From JAFGCL01 sp964492335 (GTDB taxonomy: Bacteria > Chloroflexota > Dehalococcoidia > UBA2247 > RBG-13-53-26): a DNA stretch of 64,000 nt. Below the pieces are notes generated by a model. It worked only from the letters and a program-made list of their open reading frames with translations. It had not been told where the DNA came from and did not search any database. The stretch is taken from NCBI GenBank assembly GCA_964492335.1, contig CAZBJX010000009.1, positions 1 to 64,000 of the forward strand. Reading direction: 5' to 3'. The number at the start of each line of letters is the position of its first letter. Within the stretch, counting starts at the first letter, position 1. The position numbers and the translations under genes are program-made. Shown in pieces: positions 33,460 through 41,589 of the stretch.

Positions 33460-34321
33460 GGCGCTCCCTCTCCCGGCACAGCCGTCCCCATTCCTCGAGG
33501 CTGAGCGTCTCCGCCCGGCGCCGGGGGTCGATCCCGGCCCGCGCCAGCAGGCCGGCGGCCTGCTCCGTCCCCACGGCCAGGCCCTGGGCCAGCGAGTTGC
33601 GCAGTTGCTTGCGCGGCGCGCTGAACCCGGCCCGCACGGTTTCGAAGAAGGCCCGGTCCCCGGGCACGTCGACGGGCGGCCGGTCATAGACCTCCACCCG
33701 CAGGACCACGGAATCCACCCTCGGCGGCGGGTAGAAGCTCCGGGCCGGCACGCGGGCCACTATGGAGGGCCGCCCGTAAAACTGCACGCTGACCGCTAGC
33801 AGGCCCATGTCGCCCGGCCCGGCCACTATGGCCCTGCCCACCTCCTTCTGCACCATGACCACCATGGCCACCGGCCGGGGGGACGCCTCCAGGAAATGCC
33901 GCAGCACAGCGGACGTGATGTAGTAGGGGATGTTGGCCACCACCTTGTAGCTCCCGGCCGCTCCGGCGGCGCCCGGCGCTGCCAGCAGGGCAGCCGGACT
34001 AACCTCCATGATGTCGCCATGGACCACGGTGAGATTGGCCGAGCGGGATGCAAGCCCGCCCAGGGCGGCCACCAGCCCGGCGTCGGCCTCGACGGCGATC
34101 ACCCTTCCCGCCCGCCGCACCAGCTCCTGCGTCAGAACCCCCAGGCCCGGCCCGACCTCGATCACGGTGTCTTCCGGGGTCAGGTCCGCCGCGGCGACGA
34201 TGCGCGCCAGCACCCGGCCATCCACCAGGAAGTGCTGGCCCAGGCCCTTCCTGGCCCGCAGGCCGTGCCGGGCCAGGGCCTGCCTCGCCCGGGTGACTGC
34301 CAGCTCCGCCGGTTCAGACAA
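33449..34321 (-). CDS. rsmA: 16S rRNA (adenine1518/1519-N6)-dimethyltransferase
   Basis: RsmA (KsgA) dimethylates two adjacent adenines near the 3' end of 16S rRNA. The 290-residue product has KGLGQHFLVDGRVLARI, the SAM loop VIEVGPGLGVLTQELV, GDIMEVS and the NIPYYITSAVLRHFL catalytic segment, with a C-terminal VRAGFSAPRKQLRNSL. The start is TTG at 34319-34321. It overlaps ispE downstream and begins 23 nt after the SRP RNA 3' end. Confidence 0.94.
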   Translation of the reverse strand: MSEPAELAVTRARQALARHGLRARKGLGQHFLVDGRVLARIVAAADLTPEDTVIEVGPGLGVLTQELVRRAGRVIAVEADAGLVAALGGLASRSANLTVVHGDIMEVSPAALLAAPGAAGAAGSYKVVANIPYYITSAVLRHFLEASPRPVAMVVMVQKEVGRAIVAGPGDMGLLAVSVQFYGRPSIVARVPARSFYPPPRVDSVVLRVEVYDRPPVDVPGDRAFFETVRAGFSAPRKQLRNSLAQGLAVGTEQAAGLLARAGIDPRRRAETLSLEEWGRLCRERERLEP

Positions 34322-34344
34322 GCAAGCCCCCGAAAAAGAAATAA

Positions 34345-34614
34345 GGGTCGTGCACCTGACGTCGACCCTGCCTCATGGCTTTCCCCAGCCGGCTAGCTCC
34401 GACCAGGAGTTCCTGTGGCACCCAGAAGCGGCTACTTACCGCTGCTTCCTTCCGGACCTGACGGGGTTCATAGCTTTCTGCCGCACAGGGCCCGGTCCTC
34501 AATACCACCCGGCAGTGGCAGTCCCGCAAGACATCGGGCCTCGGACGGGAATTCAGCCCCGCTATAGCGGATTTCGGGTACAGGGCACCGCTAACTCCCC
34601 ACCTAGCACGACCC
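34345..34614 (-). ncRNA. ffs: Signal recognition particle RNA, long form
   Basis: The apical hairpin motif GTCAGGTCCGGAAGGAAGCA (34443-34462, minus strand) is the universal SRP RNA signature. The 5' part GTGCTAGGTGGGGAGTTAGC matches the Alu-domain start of Bacillus scRNA, and terminal GGGTCGTGC/GCACGACCC (34606-34614 with 34345-34353) closes the rod. The length, about 270 nt, is the long bacterial form, unlike the 4.5S type. Confidence 0.95.
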
Positions 34615-34620
34615 AAGGCC

Positions 34621-34650
34621 ACTGTAAGGCCTGGGCCGCCCTCTTGTCAA
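34621..34650 (-). promoter_or_regulatory. Promoter of the SRP RNA
   Basis: TTGACA (34645-34650), an 18-nt spacer and TACAGT (34621-34626) predict a start at about 34614, exactly the 5' end deduced from the terminal helix. It touches the last codons of the MBL gene. Confidence 0.65.
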
Positions 34651-35342
34651 ACAAGCGAGAAGAAGCGCCTGACCTCGTCGGCATCGAGCGGCCCGCCGTG
34701 GCCCGAGAGCAGCGCCTTCGGGGAGTACTGCAGCACCTTGCGGACGCTCTCCCGCACCGGTCCGGGGTCCTTGACCCACATGGGGTAGGCCGGCTTCCCG
34801 GGGGCGTTGAACCGCCCCACCACCAGGTCGCCGACGATGGCCGCCTGTCCCGGGAAGATGACGGAGATCGAGCCCTCGGTGTGCCCTGGCGTGCGGACCC
34901 ATATGGCATCGATACCGTAGTCCGACAGGCTGCCCTCGTCGCCCTCAAGCAGGATGTCGGGCTCGAAGGGCTCCGCCCGTATCCGGCTGACGAAGGGCCT
35001 GGTCAGCTTCTCCCAGCGGTTCCTGGTGAACAGCGGCAGGTTCCGCCCGCGGCGAGGCCCCTCGGCGTCCAGCCGGTGAATGGCAATCCGGCAGCCCAGC
35101 CGGCGCCTGAGCCCGGGCGCCCCCCCGAAGTGGTCCAGGTGCCCGTGGGTGAGCAGGAGCAGCTTGACCCTGCCCGGGGCGTCCTCTCCTCTCTTGCGGA
35201 TGGAGCGGATGATGCGCTTCTCCCACCAGTCGTTGAGGGCGTCCACCAGGACGGAGCGCTCCTCTCCCTCCAGAAGGTACACCTTACCGGTGGGGGTGCC
35301 TATCTCAACGATGGACGCCGTCCTGTCCGCCACAGAGAACAA
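34647..35342 (-). CDS. MBL-fold metallo-hydrolase
   Basis: The 231-residue protein has the beta-lactamase-fold metal motif LLLTHGHLDHFGGAP near residue 65, then WVRTPGHTEGSISVIFPGQAAIVGDLVVG near residue 148 and a late LSGHGGPLDADEV. These supply the usual His and Asp ligands for two metal ions. It starts at TTG 35342; a GTG four codons later is an alternative. The family covers glyoxalase II and many hydrolases; substrate is unknown. Confidence 0.85.
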   Translation of the reverse strand: MFSVADRTASIVEIGTPTGKVYLLEGEERSVLVDALNDWWEKRIIRSIRKRGEDAPGRVKLLLLTHGHLDHFGGAPGLRRRLGCRIAIHRLDAEGPRRGRNLPLFTRNRWEKLTRPFVSRIRAEPFEPDILLEGDEGSLSDYGIDAIWVRTPGHTEGSISVIFPGQAAIVGDLVVGRFNAPGKPAYPMWVKDPGPVRESVRKVLQYSPKALLSGHGGPLDADEVRRFFSLV

Positions 35343-35461
35343 GCATAGTGGAGACCAGGGCGCTTTTCAAACAGACGGTGGGGAATTTGTGACGGCGGGA
35401 CCGGGCCCTAAGACGCCCAGGTAACCCCGCCGCGGTAGAGTGGATGAGGGGCGTTGCAGCA

Positions 35462-35665
35462 ATGAGGACACTGGCGCTGGTATGCTATGGCTGGCTCGCT
35501 GGCCAATCGGGGCTGCTTCTCTGGATCCTATGGCAGATCAAGAAGCACGGCTCCATCATTCTCGACGAGCCCAACCAGGTCATCCTGACAGTCGAACTGG
35601 TGCTTTCGGCGGTGGTTCTGATGCTGGCTGTCGGCATGTTCATCAGAGAGCGCCTCTCCCAGTAG
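35462..35665 (+). CDS. Small membrane protein, unknown function
   Basis: The 67-residue product has two hydrophobic segments, about residues 3-24 (ALVCYGWLAGQSGLLLWILW) and 43-61 (LTVELVLSAVVLMLAVGMF), separated by a charged loop. The ATG at 35462 is chosen; one 6 codons upstream is possible. No family is recognised. Confidence 0.5.
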   Translation: MRTLALVCYGWLAGQSGLLLWILWQIKKHGSIILDEPNQVILTVELVLSAVVLMLAVGMFIRERLSQ

Positions 35666-35701
35666 CCCCGGCCATGCCGCCGCCGGTCCCCCCGGCCCCT
35701 T

Positions 35702-35993
35702 CACGAGGGGCAATTCCCCGAAGCCTGGTGGAAGAGGTCCTGTCCATACAGGATGCGCAGGCACTGGAAATACAGCCGGGTATCATCCGAGACGTAGCCG
35801 GCAATCACCTTCAAGAGGGCCACCACGTTGTGGTGGCAGGAGCGCCTGATCAGTTCCGCAAGGTCAGTTCAAAGCCCACGATATCCTTCTCGCTCCTGCG
35901 CGCCAAACGCTCCTCCAGGTAGGCAAGCCCTCCTTGGATGCTGCCGTCCCCGCCTTCCATTGACTCCTGAATTTCAGGACCATCGGTCCGCAT
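35702..35993 (-). pseudogene. DUF4240 protein gene, frameshifted and truncated
   Basis: The frame starts at the ATG 35991-35993 (GAGGAGG upstream) and reads LEERLARRSEKDIVGFELTLR, then meets a stop. A one-base loss near 35857-35859 explains it: restoring a G gives LRELIRRSCHHNVVALLKVIAGYVSDDTRLYFQCLRILYGQDLFHQA, the DUF4240 core (GYxSDDTxxYFxCWLIxQG). The total of about 97 codons is shorter than the usual 130 or so. It lies in a zone of decayed genes. Confidence 0.72.
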
Positions 35994-36132
35994 GACCTCC
36001 TCTCAAGACTCCGCCAAGCCAAGGCTGCGTGATCGACGGTAGGGGCTAACCCCCCCCGGTTACGTCGGTGTTGCTGGTATCCCACCCTCTGCGGGTCGTG
36101 CAGTTACCAGGGGGCGGCCACTTGCAGCAGCT

Positions 36133-36459
36133 CTAGATTCGCAGTTTCAACAGAACAAGGGTGATAATGGCCAAGGTGATAATCAGGGTGACACCTTGGT
36201 AGAGCACTATGGCCCTGCGATTGGACCTGCCGGTCACAGCATTGTACGTCGTGCCGCAAGCACAGCACTTGGCGTGATTGAATAGCTTTGGCCCGAGGAA
36301 CCCACCCCACCAAGTGAACCCCAGTCTTGCGGCGACGGTGCACCCGCATTTCGGGCAAGCAGCGGAGTCTCCTACCCCTCCAGCTCGGAGAGCAGCACCG
36401 CAATTTGAACAGAAGCCCTCTTCCTCAGAGACTCGGCGGCCGCACTTGCCACAGAACAT
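36133..36459 (-). CDS. Zinc-ribbon membrane protein
   Basis: The 108-residue protein has an N-terminal double zinc ribbon (MFCGKCGRRVSEEEGFCSNCG), a second ribbon (ACPKCGCTVAA, then AKCCACGTTYN) and a C-terminal hydrophobic helix (IVLYQGVTLIITLAIITLVLLKL, residues about 84-106). It is probably a tail-anchored cytoplasmic zinc protein. It sits among pseudogenes, and its function is unknown. Confidence 0.65.
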   Translation of the reverse strand: MFCGKCGRRVSEEEGFCSNCGAALRAGGVGDSAACPKCGCTVAARLGFTWWGGFLGPKLFNHAKCCACGTTYNAVTGRSNRRAIVLYQGVTLIITLAIITLVLLKLRI

Positions 36460-36539
36460 GGTCCTCTCCTCTCATGCGAAGCCAGTCACATGTCTGGTCA
36501 GCTATCCGCATCAAGTTTGACAATGGACTCAGCGGCTTG

Positions 36540-36890
36540 TCAATCACCAGCATCTCTGGCCCTGGACTTTGCGCTGCTCTGTCGCATTCCGCTTAGCAGA
36601 GCCAGGTATACCAGGTAATCCCGGGCTGCCATGTCTTCGCAGAACGACGGGCACTCTGGAGAGTAGTCGATCGCACTGTTCGCGTGCACCGACCCCAACG
36701 GACAACCTTTCACTGAACCCTGGCTTCTGGTTGGTCTCACGGCTCCCACAAGCATTTTGATCGTAGTGGACTTACCGGCACCGTTGGGTCCTACAAAGCC
36801 ATGTATCTCGCCTCTACGTACCTTCAGGTCAAGACCGTCCACGGCAACGAACTTGCCGTATGTCTTGGTCAAACCTTCGGAATCGGGCAA
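36540..36890 (-). pseudogene. Truncated ABC transporter ATPase gene
   Basis: Only the N-terminal 116 codons of an ABC-2-type exporter ATPase remain: EGLTKTYGKFVAVDGLDLKVRRGEIHGFVGPNGAGKST with the Walker A loop, then DYSPECPSFCEDMAARDYLVYLALLSGMR, where relatives continue to the LSGG signature and Walker B. The frame ends after RARDAGD, so both are missing. It begins with a TTG. It is a relic, probably of a transporter operon lost from this site. Confidence 0.75.
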
Positions 36891-36922
36891 GCCGGGGCGC
36901 GGCTCAGATCAGGGGGTGCAAT

Positions 36923-36961
36923 CCGCCAATGCGGTGCCTCTCCCTGCCACCGCATTGGCGG
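36923..36961. terminator. 14-bp perfect inverted repeat
   Basis: CCGCCAATGCGGTG (36923-36936) pairs with CACCGCATTGGCGG (36948-36961) around an 11-nt loop. It lies between the relic ABC gene and tRNA-Leu. It may be a terminator without a T-run or the footprint of an element. Confidence 0.45.
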
Positions 36962-37038
36962 CTCAATTCCAGAGCGTTGCCCTGGCCCTGAAACGGAAAG
37001 GCAAGTGAACCGGGGGCGGTTCTGCCTACAGTAACCCT

Positions 37039-37123
37039 TGGTGGGGAAGGGGAGACTCGAACTCCCACGCCTCGCGGCACATGATCCTAAGTCATGCCTG
37101 TCTGCCCGTTCCAGCACTTCCCC
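37039..37123 (-). tRNA. tRNA-Leu (UAG), CCA encoded
   Basis: The 85-nt class II tRNA has acceptor GGGGAAG/CTTCCCC, anticodon stem CATGA/TCATG with loop CTTAGGA (UAG, normal U33), a long variable arm typical of Leu, discriminator A and encoded CCA. Confidence 0.92.
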
Positions 37124-37142
37124 GCGCCGCGGCGAACGTGAT

Positions 37143-37151
37143 ATTCTACCA
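37143..37151 (-). promoter_or_regulatory. Extended -10 promoter of tRNA-Leu
   Basis: TGGTAGAAT on the minus strand fits an extended -10 box and lies 20 nt before the tRNA 5' end. Confidence 0.35.
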
Positions 37152-37183
37152 CTTCGGCCCCGGGGCCGTATCCCGGCGCGGAT

Positions 37184-37212
37184 TTGGCTGATTTGACCAT
37201 GTGGTGTAGTAT
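37184..37212 (+). promoter_or_regulatory. Promoter of tRNA-Cys copy 2
   Basis: TTGGCT (37184-37189), a 17-nt spacer and TAGTAT (37207-37212) lie 14 nt before the tRNA. Confidence 0.4.
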
Positions 37213-37226
37213 TGGAGCACCACCGG

Positions 37227-37297
37227 GGCGGTGTAGCCAAGAGGTAAGGCAGGGGCCCGCAAGGCTCCATGCAGTGGTTCGAGTCCACTCGCCGCCT
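37227..37297 (+). tRNA. tRNA-Cys (GCA), copy 2, CCA not encoded
   Basis: It differs from copy 1 (7938-8011) at two positions only: an anticodon-stem C to T (giving G-U) and a T-loop A to G. The anticodon loop is again CCGCAAG with C33. The sequence after U73 is TCC, so CCA must be added by an enzyme. The two copies are in opposite orientation 29 kb apart. Confidence 0.9.
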
Positions 37298-37637
37298 TCC
37301 CTGGTTCCGCGCGCCCGCATTGCCCCGCACCGCAGCAGGGCCCCCACCGGAGTGCCACCGCAGGTACGGCGCTCCGACCCACGCCATACCCCCTGAGCCG
37401 AACGCCGGCATCCATCTGCGCGTCTGCCCCGGCTGGCGGCGTGCGCCGCGCCCCCGCCGGGGCATCACTGTCCCCTCGCCGCGCGAGAGCATTTTGTGAG
37501 TCGGCGCCAACGGCCGGAGACACAGGTGTGACTGATCAATTCCATACTTGTTGGCGGAAGAAGAAAGGGCCCGCAGACCTCACCCGGTAGAGGGACTGGT
37601 TTCCCCCGCCAGTGCGGCCAAGAGGAGGAGGACACAG
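37298..37637 (+). other. Intergenic stretch, nothing recognised
   Basis: The 340 nt between tRNA-Cys copy 2 and the HEAT-repeat gene hold no gene, RNA or repeat that I can support. The short open frames in it have random composition. Confidence 0.5.
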
Positions 37638-38150
37638 ATGGTAAGCGATGTTGCAGGAGATGTCCGTAGCGTGGGAGTCCTGGTCAGGGCTCTGTGTGAT
37701 GAAGACTGCTACGTTCGCCAGGAAGCGGCTTCCGCCCTCGGCGCCATGGGAGACCCCCGGGCCGTCGACCCCCTTATCGCGTTGCTGGAGGAGGACGACG
37801 ACGAGGATGTCCGGGAAGAAGCAGCCTGGGCCCTGGGTAAGATCGGCGACGCGCGGGCCGTGGAGCCCCTGATCACGGCCCTGTTCGACACCGACAAGGA
37901 TGTCAGAGAGGAAGCGGCCTGGGCCCTGGGAAGGATCCGCGACGCGCGGGCCGTGGAGCCCCTGATCGAGGCGCTGAAGGATGAAGTGGAGGACGTGAGG
38001 GAGGAGGTGGTCTGGGCGCTGGGACGCATACGCACCGCCAAAGCCATCGAGCTGCTGAAGCAGGCCACCAATGACCGGTCAGTCCATGTCCGCAAGGCGG
38101 CCGCCGAAGCCCTGGCCAACATAGGAGCCAAGGGGGCGCCGGTCAACTAG
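37638..38150 (+). CDS. HEAT-repeat protein
   Basis: The 170-residue protein consists of about five tandem HEAT/PBS lyase-type repeats, each with the pattern DVREEAAWALGKIGDARAVEPLI. It starts at the ATG 37638 behind GAGGAGGAC. Repeats at residues 20-50, 52-83, 83-114, 114-145 and 145-165 are near-identical in frame and in DNA. Such scaffolds bind proteins or act as bilin-lyase relatives; no specific role can be given. Confidence 0.82.
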   Translation: MVSDVAGDVRSVGVLVRALCDEDCYVRQEAASALGAMGDPRAVDPLIALLEEDDDEDVREEAAWALGKIGDARAVEPLITALFDTDKDVREEAAWALGRIRDARAVEPLIEALKDEVEDVREEVVWALGRIRTAKAIELLKQATNDRSVHVRKAAAEALANIGAKGAPVN

Positions 38151-38208
38151 GCCGTGGCGCCGCGTCGGCACGCGCAGCCGGCGGCTTATGTGAGGGAGAG
38201 TGACAGCC

Positions 38209-38391
38209 ATGATGCAGACCTACTACTGCAATCACTGCGGGATCAACTGCGACACGATTTTCAGCGTGTTCCTGCACATATTCACTGACCACATGCACGC
38301 CGACATAGGCCTGGAGAAGGCCGAGAGCCTGACGCTGGTGGACAAGACCGAGCCCTACCGGGTCCGGGTCATGTTCTTCTGGCCCAACTGA
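38209..38391 (+). CDS. Small C2H2-like zinc-finger protein
   Basis: The 60-residue protein begins MMQTYYCNHCGINCDTIFSVFLHIFTDHMH, giving CxxC and HxxxxxH ligands of a C2H2-like zinc finger. A charged C-terminal strand pair (DKTEPYRVRVMFFW) follows. An upstream GTG in frame at 38200 is a possible start. It follows the HEAT-repeat gene by 58 nt. Function is unknown. Confidence 0.6.
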   Translation: MMQTYYCNHCGINCDTIFSVFLHIFTDHMHADIGLEKAESLTLVDKTEPYRVRVMFFWPN

Positions 38392-38433
38392 CCGCCGTTT
38401 CGCATCCTGAACAGGCAACCGCGGGAAGACAGA

Positions 38434-38470
38434 GGGCCCTTGTGCGGGGGAGGCGCCCGCACAAGGGCCT
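38434..38470. terminator. Hairpin between convergent genes
   Basis: GGCCCTTGTGCGGG pairs perfectly with CCCGCACAAGGGCC (14 bp, 7-nt loop). It lies between the zinc-finger gene and the crotonase gene, whose 3' ends face each other, so it could terminate both directions, though T-runs are short. Confidence 0.7.
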
Positions 38471-38506
38471 CCACTTTGCCTCAGATGCCTCTCAGGCCAG
38501 CCCGCC

Positions 38507-39325
38507 TCAGCGGCCCTTCCACACCGGCTTCCGCTTCTCCTTGAAGGCCTTCATGCCCTCTCTGGAGTCCTCGGTGACGAAGATCGGTATCCCGATCTCA
38601 TCGCCCTTCTTCAACGCTTCTTCCACCGGCACGGACGCATCGATCTCCCGCAGGGTGCGGGTGATGGCCACAATGGACAGCGGAGCGTTCTCGCAGAGCT
38701 GCAGGGCGATCTTCATGGCCTCGGCCACGGCCTGGCCCTTCGGGACCACGCGGTTGATCAGCCCGAACTGCAGGGCTTCCTGGGCGGTGATGTGGCGGCC
38801 CAGCAGCACTATCTCCGCCGCCAGGCAGTAGGGGACCTGGCGGGGAAGGCGCCACACGGTGCCGGCCATGGGGTACAGGCCCCGAATGACCTCGGTAACT
38901 CCGAACTTGGAGTCCTCGGACCCGACGCGGATGTCAGTCCCCATCAGGATCTCGGTCCCCCCGGCCACCGCGAAGCCCTCAACGGCCAGTATGATCGGCT
39001 TCGAGGGCCGGCCCTCCCGCAGCAGCGCCTGCCAGTGCAGGTTGGGCACGCTCTGCATCAGCCGCTGGATCTCCTCGGCGTCTTCCCCGGCGTCCGGGCC
39101 GGTCTTGAGGTCCATCCCCGAGCAGAAGGTGTCCCCCTTCCCGGTCAGGATGGCGCAGTAGAGGTCCGGGTCCTCGTCCAGAAGCCGCCATGCCTTGTAC
39201 ATGCCCACCAGCATGGGAGAGCTCAGGGCATTCTTGGCCTCCGGCCGGTTGAGGGTGACGATCAGGACGTGCCCCTCCTTTTCGACCGTGCAGTTCTTGG
39301 TGGTGATGCTCAGTTGTTCAGCCAT
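38507..39325 (-). CDS. Enoyl-CoA hydratase/isomerase family protein
   Basis: The 272-residue crotonase-fold protein has the oxyanion-hole segments ALSSPMLVGM and GDTFCSGMDLKTG, and both acidic residues of true hydratases: one in AVAGGTEILMG and one in GVTEVIRGLYPMAG. It therefore probably hydrates an enoyl-CoA. GAGGAGG precedes the ATG. It is the last gene of the acyl-CoA cluster that begins at 48 kb. Confidence 0.88.
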   Translation of the reverse strand: MAEQLSITTKNCTVEKEGHVLIVTLNRPEAKNALSSPMLVGMYKAWRLLDEDPDLYCAILTGKGDTFCSGMDLKTGPDAGEDAEEIQRLMQSVPNLHWQALLREGRPSKPIILAVEGFAVAGGTEILMGTDIRVGSEDSKFGVTEVIRGLYPMAGTVWRLPRQVPYCLAAEIVLLGRHITAQEALQFGLINRVVPKGQAVAEAMKIALQLCENAPLSIVAITRTLREIDASVPVEEALKKGDEIGIPIFVTEDSREGMKAFKEKRKPVWKGR

Positions 39326-39415
39326 GGATTCCTCCTCTGTTGTCTCCCTGTTCCCGCTTCGGAAGGGCCGGCGCCCGGCGCGGGCCGGGCGCGGCCGCCG
39401 CCCTTGCCAGGCCCC

Positions 39416-39898
39416 CTACACCAGGGGCTTGAAGTACTTGATGTCCATGATGCTGCCGGCCCGCTGGTCGGCGAACACCGCCCTGACCCGCATCCCGATG
39501 GCCAGCTTCTCGAACTCCACGCCGCTGATCATGTGCACCAGGCCGGTGGTGGCCCCATCGAGCAGGATGATGCCATAGATGATGGGCGGGTCGAGGGGCT
39601 GCACGCTGTTGGCATGCCCGTCCACCGTGTAGGTCTGCAGGGTGCCGACATCGCTGACCTCCACCCACTCGGAGAGCTGCCCGTAGCAGTACTTGCAGAC
39701 GGACCTTGCGGGCACGTATACCTGGCTGCACGCGGGGCATTTCGTGCCCATGATCCTGCGGTTGTCCCTCAGCTCAATGAGGAACCGGCTGCCGGTGACG
39801 CCGGCGGTGTAGGTGTTCGGGATGAATATCTTGCCGTGGTAGACGAAGACATCCTGGTCCTTCAGCCGCTCCACTCTGTCCTGCATTATCCCAGCCAT
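39416..39898 (-). CDS. OB-fold/zinc-ribbon DUF35 protein, first copy
   Basis: The 160-residue protein has the DUF35 layout: a rubredoxin-like zinc ribbon (TKCPACSQVYVPARSVCKYCYGQ, residues about 53-75) followed by an OB-fold (GTLQTYTVDGHANSVQPLDPPIIYGIILLD). DUF35 proteins pair with thiolase-fold enzymes and stabilise or gate the acyl-CoA; a known case is the aldolase pair of steroid side-chain degradation. It sits 3 nt downstream of the second DUF35 gene and near two non-canonical thiolases. Confidence 0.9.
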   Translation of the reverse strand: MAGIMQDRVERLKDQDVFVYHGKIFIPNTYTAGVTGSRFLIELRDNRRIMGTKCPACSQVYVPARSVCKYCYGQLSEWVEVSDVGTLQTYTVDGHANSVQPLDPPIIYGIILLDGATTGLVHMISGVEFEKLAIGMRVRAVFADQRAGSIMDIKYFKPLV

Positions 39899-39900
39899 CT

Positions 39901-40395
39901 CTAGCCCTCCTGCCCGTCAATGGTCCTGAAGTAGAGGATGTCGCCCAGGCCGGAGCCCCGGCCCTCTTCCTTCCACACCGCCTGCACCCGCTTCACGTTC
40001 TTCAGCTTCTCGGGGTCCCTCTCCTCCAGGAAGTGCACCAGGAAGACCCCTTCGTCGAGCTTGATGGTGGCCGTGGGGTAGGGATTGGCCAGCCTGTCCC
40101 CGTAATGAGGGTCCCACAGCGGGAAGACCAGGTAGGTGTACTGCAGCACGGTGCCCTTGTCGCTCATCACTACCCAGTCCTCTCCCGCCTCCACGTTGCA
40201 CCGGCCGCAAACGGCCGCCGGCTGCCAGATGAGCTCCCGGCAGCTGGGGCACCGGTTGGCCACCAGCCGCTTGTTCTCCATGGCCTCCTTGTAGACCCTG
40301 CCCAGGTACTTGCCGCTGGACCACTTGTAGGTCCGGGGCCGGGCTATATCCACCTTGATCAGTTCCGGTTTCTTCTCTGCCTTCTCCGATGTCAT
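39901..40395 (-). CDS. OB-fold/zinc-ribbon DUF35 protein, second copy
   Basis: The 164-residue protein has a zinc ribbon (NRCPSCRELIWQPAAVCGRCNVE, residues about 48-70) and an OB-fold with YTYLVFPLWDPHYGDRLANPYPTATIKLD. It begins MTSEKAEKKPELIKVDIARPRTYKW, which resembles the N-terminal arm of DUF35 partners. GGAGAAGG precedes the ATG at 40395. It is followed by the first DUF35 gene and preceded by a thiolase gene, so each of two thiolase-like proteins could have its own partner. Confidence 0.9.
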   Translation of the reverse strand: MTSEKAEKKPELIKVDIARPRTYKWSSGKYLGRVYKEAMENKRLVANRCPSCRELIWQPAAVCGRCNVEAGEDWVVMSDKGTVLQYTYLVFPLWDPHYGDRLANPYPTATIKLDEGVFLVHFLEERDPEKLKNVKRVQAVWKEEGRGSGLGDILYFRTIDGQEG

Positions 40396-40405
40396 CCTTC
40401 TCCTC

Positions 40406-41575
40406 CTACAGCGACCTTCTGAGCAGTGTGGCCACAGTCCAGTTGGGCCCGCCCAGAGCGGTGGCCATCGCGGTGTGGACGTCCCGGGCCACCTGGTGCT
40501 CCCCGGCGTCACCGCGGACCTGCAGCGCCGCCTCCGCCACGCGTATGGTAGGCGTGGCCCCGATGGGGTTGGTGGCGATGACGCCGCCGGAGGGGTTCAC
40601 CGGGAACTCCCCTTCCATCTCGGTCATGCCCTTCTCCACCATCTTCCACCCTTCGTTCTCAGGGCAGAAGTGGTAGTGCTCGTAGTGGCTCATCTCCTCC
40701 CAGTTGGAGGGCTCATAGATCTCCGCCATGCAGATGTCCCTGATGGGGTTGGTGATGCCGTTCCTCTTGTAGAGCCTCTCCACGGCCAGGTCCTGGCTGT
40801 ACTCCTCGGTGCCGGTGGGGTCGCCGAAGGAGCCCGCCCGGAACGGCTCCTGGTGCACCGTGACGACATCGGCTATCCACACCGGCTTCCTGTGGATCTT
40901 CCCGGCCCTGCGCTCCGACGCAAGTATCAGGGCGCAGGCCCCGGAGGACTGGGGGCAGAAGTCCAGGAACCGCAGGGGCCACACCAGGTACCCGGAGTCC
41001 AGCACCTCCTTCACGCTCTTGAGACCCAGCCTCAGGTGGGCATAGGGGTTGCGACAGGCCCCCTTGTCCGCCTTCAGGCGGACCATGGCGGCGTGCTCCT
41101 CCGTGGCCCCGCTCTTCTGCATGTAGGTCAGGGCCTGCTTGGCAAACTCGCCGATGGCGCCGGTGGCCACTCCCTTGCCCCACACGGGGGTGACGGCGGC
41201 CGTGATGGCGGCGGTGGTGTCGCCGCAGTCCTGCTTCTCGAACCCGATCACCAGGGCCACATCGAACAGGCCCGAGGCCACGAAGTGAAAGCCTTCCTCC
41301 ACCACCGACGCGCCGGCGGTGCCTCCGGTGCACACCTTGAGGCCCGGCTTCATGAAGGCCGCCGCTTCATCCACCATCTGGTGGTCCGGCAGGTATATCC
41401 CTTCGAAGGTCTCCATGTTGGCGGTGAACACAGCCTCGATGTCCCGGGCCGCCAGCTGAGCGTCGGCCAGAGCGGCCCTGACCGCCTCGCCCACCATCTC
41501 CGGCTGGGTGACGTCCTTCCGATTGCTTTTGTGATAGGTCTGGCCTATTCCCACGATTGCCACTCGATTACCCAT
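40406..41575 (-). CDS. Thiolase-fold protein, SCP2-like, with altered active site
   Basis: The 389-residue protein belongs to the SCP-x/lipid-transfer thiolase family: VAIVGIGQTYHKS, KVCTGGTAGASVVEEGFHFVASG, FPVNPSGGVIATNPIGATPTIRVAEAALQVRGDAGEHQV. In my hand alignment the usual catalytic Cys position is Gly85, with Cys82 three residues earlier, and the GHP histidine is replaced by Asn (TNPIGAT). Many relatives are aldolase- or transfer-type rather than thiolytic. It lies 10 nt upstream of a DUF35 gene. Confidence 0.87.
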   Translation of the reverse strand: MGNRVAIVGIGQTYHKSNRKDVTQPEMVGEAVRAALADAQLAARDIEAVFTANMETFEGIYLPDHQMVDEAAAFMKPGLKVCTGGTAGASVVEEGFHFVASGLFDVALVIGFEKQDCGDTTAAITAAVTPVWGKGVATGAIGEFAKQALTYMQKSGATEEHAAMVRLKADKGACRNPYAHLRLGLKSVKEVLDSGYLVWPLRFLDFCPQSSGACALILASERRAGKIHRKPVWIADVVTVHQEPFRAGSFGDPTGTEEYSQDLAVERLYKRNGITNPIRDICMAEIYEPSNWEEMSHYEHYHFCPENEGWKMVEKGMTEMEGEFPVNPSGGVIATNPIGATPTIRVAEAALQVRGDAGEHQVARDVHTAMATALGGPNWTVATLLRRSL

Positions 41576-41589
41576 GTCTCTACCTCCAG

